Below the pieces are notes generated by a model. The model did no database searches. It saw nothing but the letters and a program-made list of their open reading frames with translations, and was not told the origin of the DNA. The position numbers and the translations under genes are program-made. This document shows, one piece after another, positions 35,116 through 35,558 of a stretch of DNA of 35,558 bases. The stretch is taken from the NCBI GenBank assembly GCA_018240505.1, contig JAFEFQ010000269.1:1-35558 (forward strand), read 5' to 3'. Positions within the stretch are counted from its first letter, which is position 1. Each line of letters begins with the position of its first letter. Origin of the DNA: Pseudomonadota bacterium. Its GTDB lineage: Bacteria > Pseudomonadota > Gammaproteobacteria > Xanthomonadales > Rhodanobacteraceae.

Positions 35116-35558
35116 AAAGGCCCCGCCATCTTCCTGGCCCAGTTCATGGGCGACAAGGCGCCGTTCGACACGCTCGAAGGCGTGTGCAAATGGATGGCGT
35201 CGATCGGTTACCGCGGCGTGCAGATCCCGAGCTGGGATGCGCGCTGCATCGACCTCGGACGCGCCGCCGAAAGCAGGACGTATTGCGACGAAATCAAGGG
35301 CATCGTCGAAGCCTGCGGCCTGAAGATCACCGAGTTGTCGACGCACCTGCAGGGGCAGCTCGTCGCCGTGCATCCGGCTTACGATGCGCTGTTCGATGGC
35401 TTTGCGCCGGAGTCCACGCGCGGCAATCCGCGCAAGCGCAGCGAGTGGGCCGTCGACCAGCTTCGCCTGGCCGCGCGCGCGAGCGAAAACCTCGGCCTCA
35501 ATGCCCACGCCACGTTTTCGGGCGCGCTGCTCTGGCACACGTTCTATCCGTGGCCGCA
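35104..35558 (+). CDS. sugar phosphate isomerase/epimerase (TIM barrel), 3' end outside window
   Basis: The frame is open from the ATG at 35104 to the window end (151 codons). It reads MKTIKGPAIFLAQFMGDKAP, then GVCKWMASIGYRGVQIPSWD and CDEIKGIVEACGLKITELST, which is the beta1-to-beta3 part of the xylose isomerase-like/AP-endonuclease-2 TIM barrel. AVDQLRLAARASENLGLNAH and the ATFSGALLWHTFYPWP segment continue the barrel. Members work on keto and aldose sugars with a metal. The gene is in the same operon as the Gfo/Idh enzyme. A tandem copy of its first 12 bases precedes it at 35090. The catalytic acids of the later strands cannot be judged here. Confidence 0.88.
   Translation, partial: MKTIKGPAIFLAQFMGDKAPFDTLEGVCKWMASIGYRGVQIPSWDARCIDLGRAAESRTYCDEIKGIVEACGLKITELSTHLQGQLVAVHPAYDALFDGFAPESTRGNPRKRSEWAVDQLRLAARASENLGLNAHATFSGALLWHTFYPWP

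Overview
The window is one high-GC chromosomal segment. It carries the conserved gammaproteobacterial envelope/housekeeping run lptD-surA-pdxA-...-ksgA-apaG-apaH facing lgt-thyA-folA. That order, the base composition and the protein wording fit Xanthomonadales (Lysobacterales), perhaps a Rhodanobacteraceae/Dokdonella-like bacterium. The genus is inference. I see no rRNA, tRNA, CRISPR array, prophage or transposase gene.

Layout. 1-1133: two TPM-domain genes, the first cut by the window edge. 1240-7273: a secreted TPR protein (-), nnrU (+), a large thioredoxin-fold YyaL/SSP411 protein (-) and a secreted S9 peptidase (-) with its terminator. 7453-9643: lgt, thyA and folA, overlapping by single bases. 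9749-11895: ksgA, apaG and apaH on the minus strand. 11938-14067: a lysR gene and a divergent DMT exporter, which sit between ksgA and pdxA. 14068-19406: pdxA, surA and lptD. 19484-21409: msrB facing three small minus-strand genes (yjbR-like, DHFR/RibD-like, VOC). 21585-25398: an acetyl-CoA hydrolase/transferase followed by a FimW/PilZ-like candidate c-di-GMP effector. 25496-28389: ispG, an unknown membrane-anchored protein and an EamA transporter. 28765-30377: a secreted amidohydrolase broken by one missing base. 30453-31250: kdsB. 31496-end: a sugar-oxidation cluster of GMC flavoprotein, Tat-signal small subunit, Gfo/Idh oxidoreductase and a TIM-barrel isomerase/epimerase cut by the window end.

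The most unusual signal is repeat DNA acting on genes. A roughly 130-140-bp double-hairpin element lies in frame inside the YyaL-like gene and adds about 47 residues. A near-identical copy lies just upstream of pdxA, and pdxA has its own unrelated-looking 26-residue insertion inside a conserved segment. GTAG-type REP hairpins sit so that the TAG of their foot is the stop codon of both folA and ksgA. A 143-bp MITE-like palindrome separates lysR from the DMT exporter, next to a T-N11-A dyad that could be the regulator's operator.

Functionally, LptD, SurA and KdsB serve outer-membrane and LPS assembly, Lgt serves lipoproteins, and ThyA/FolA form the thymidylate-folate pair. PdxA makes the PLP precursor and IspG the isoprenoid precursor. 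The 3' cluster looks like a periplasmic sugar or glycoside dehydrogenase coupled to cytosolic keto-sugar enzymes. All functions are read from motifs and family resemblance; no search was run.
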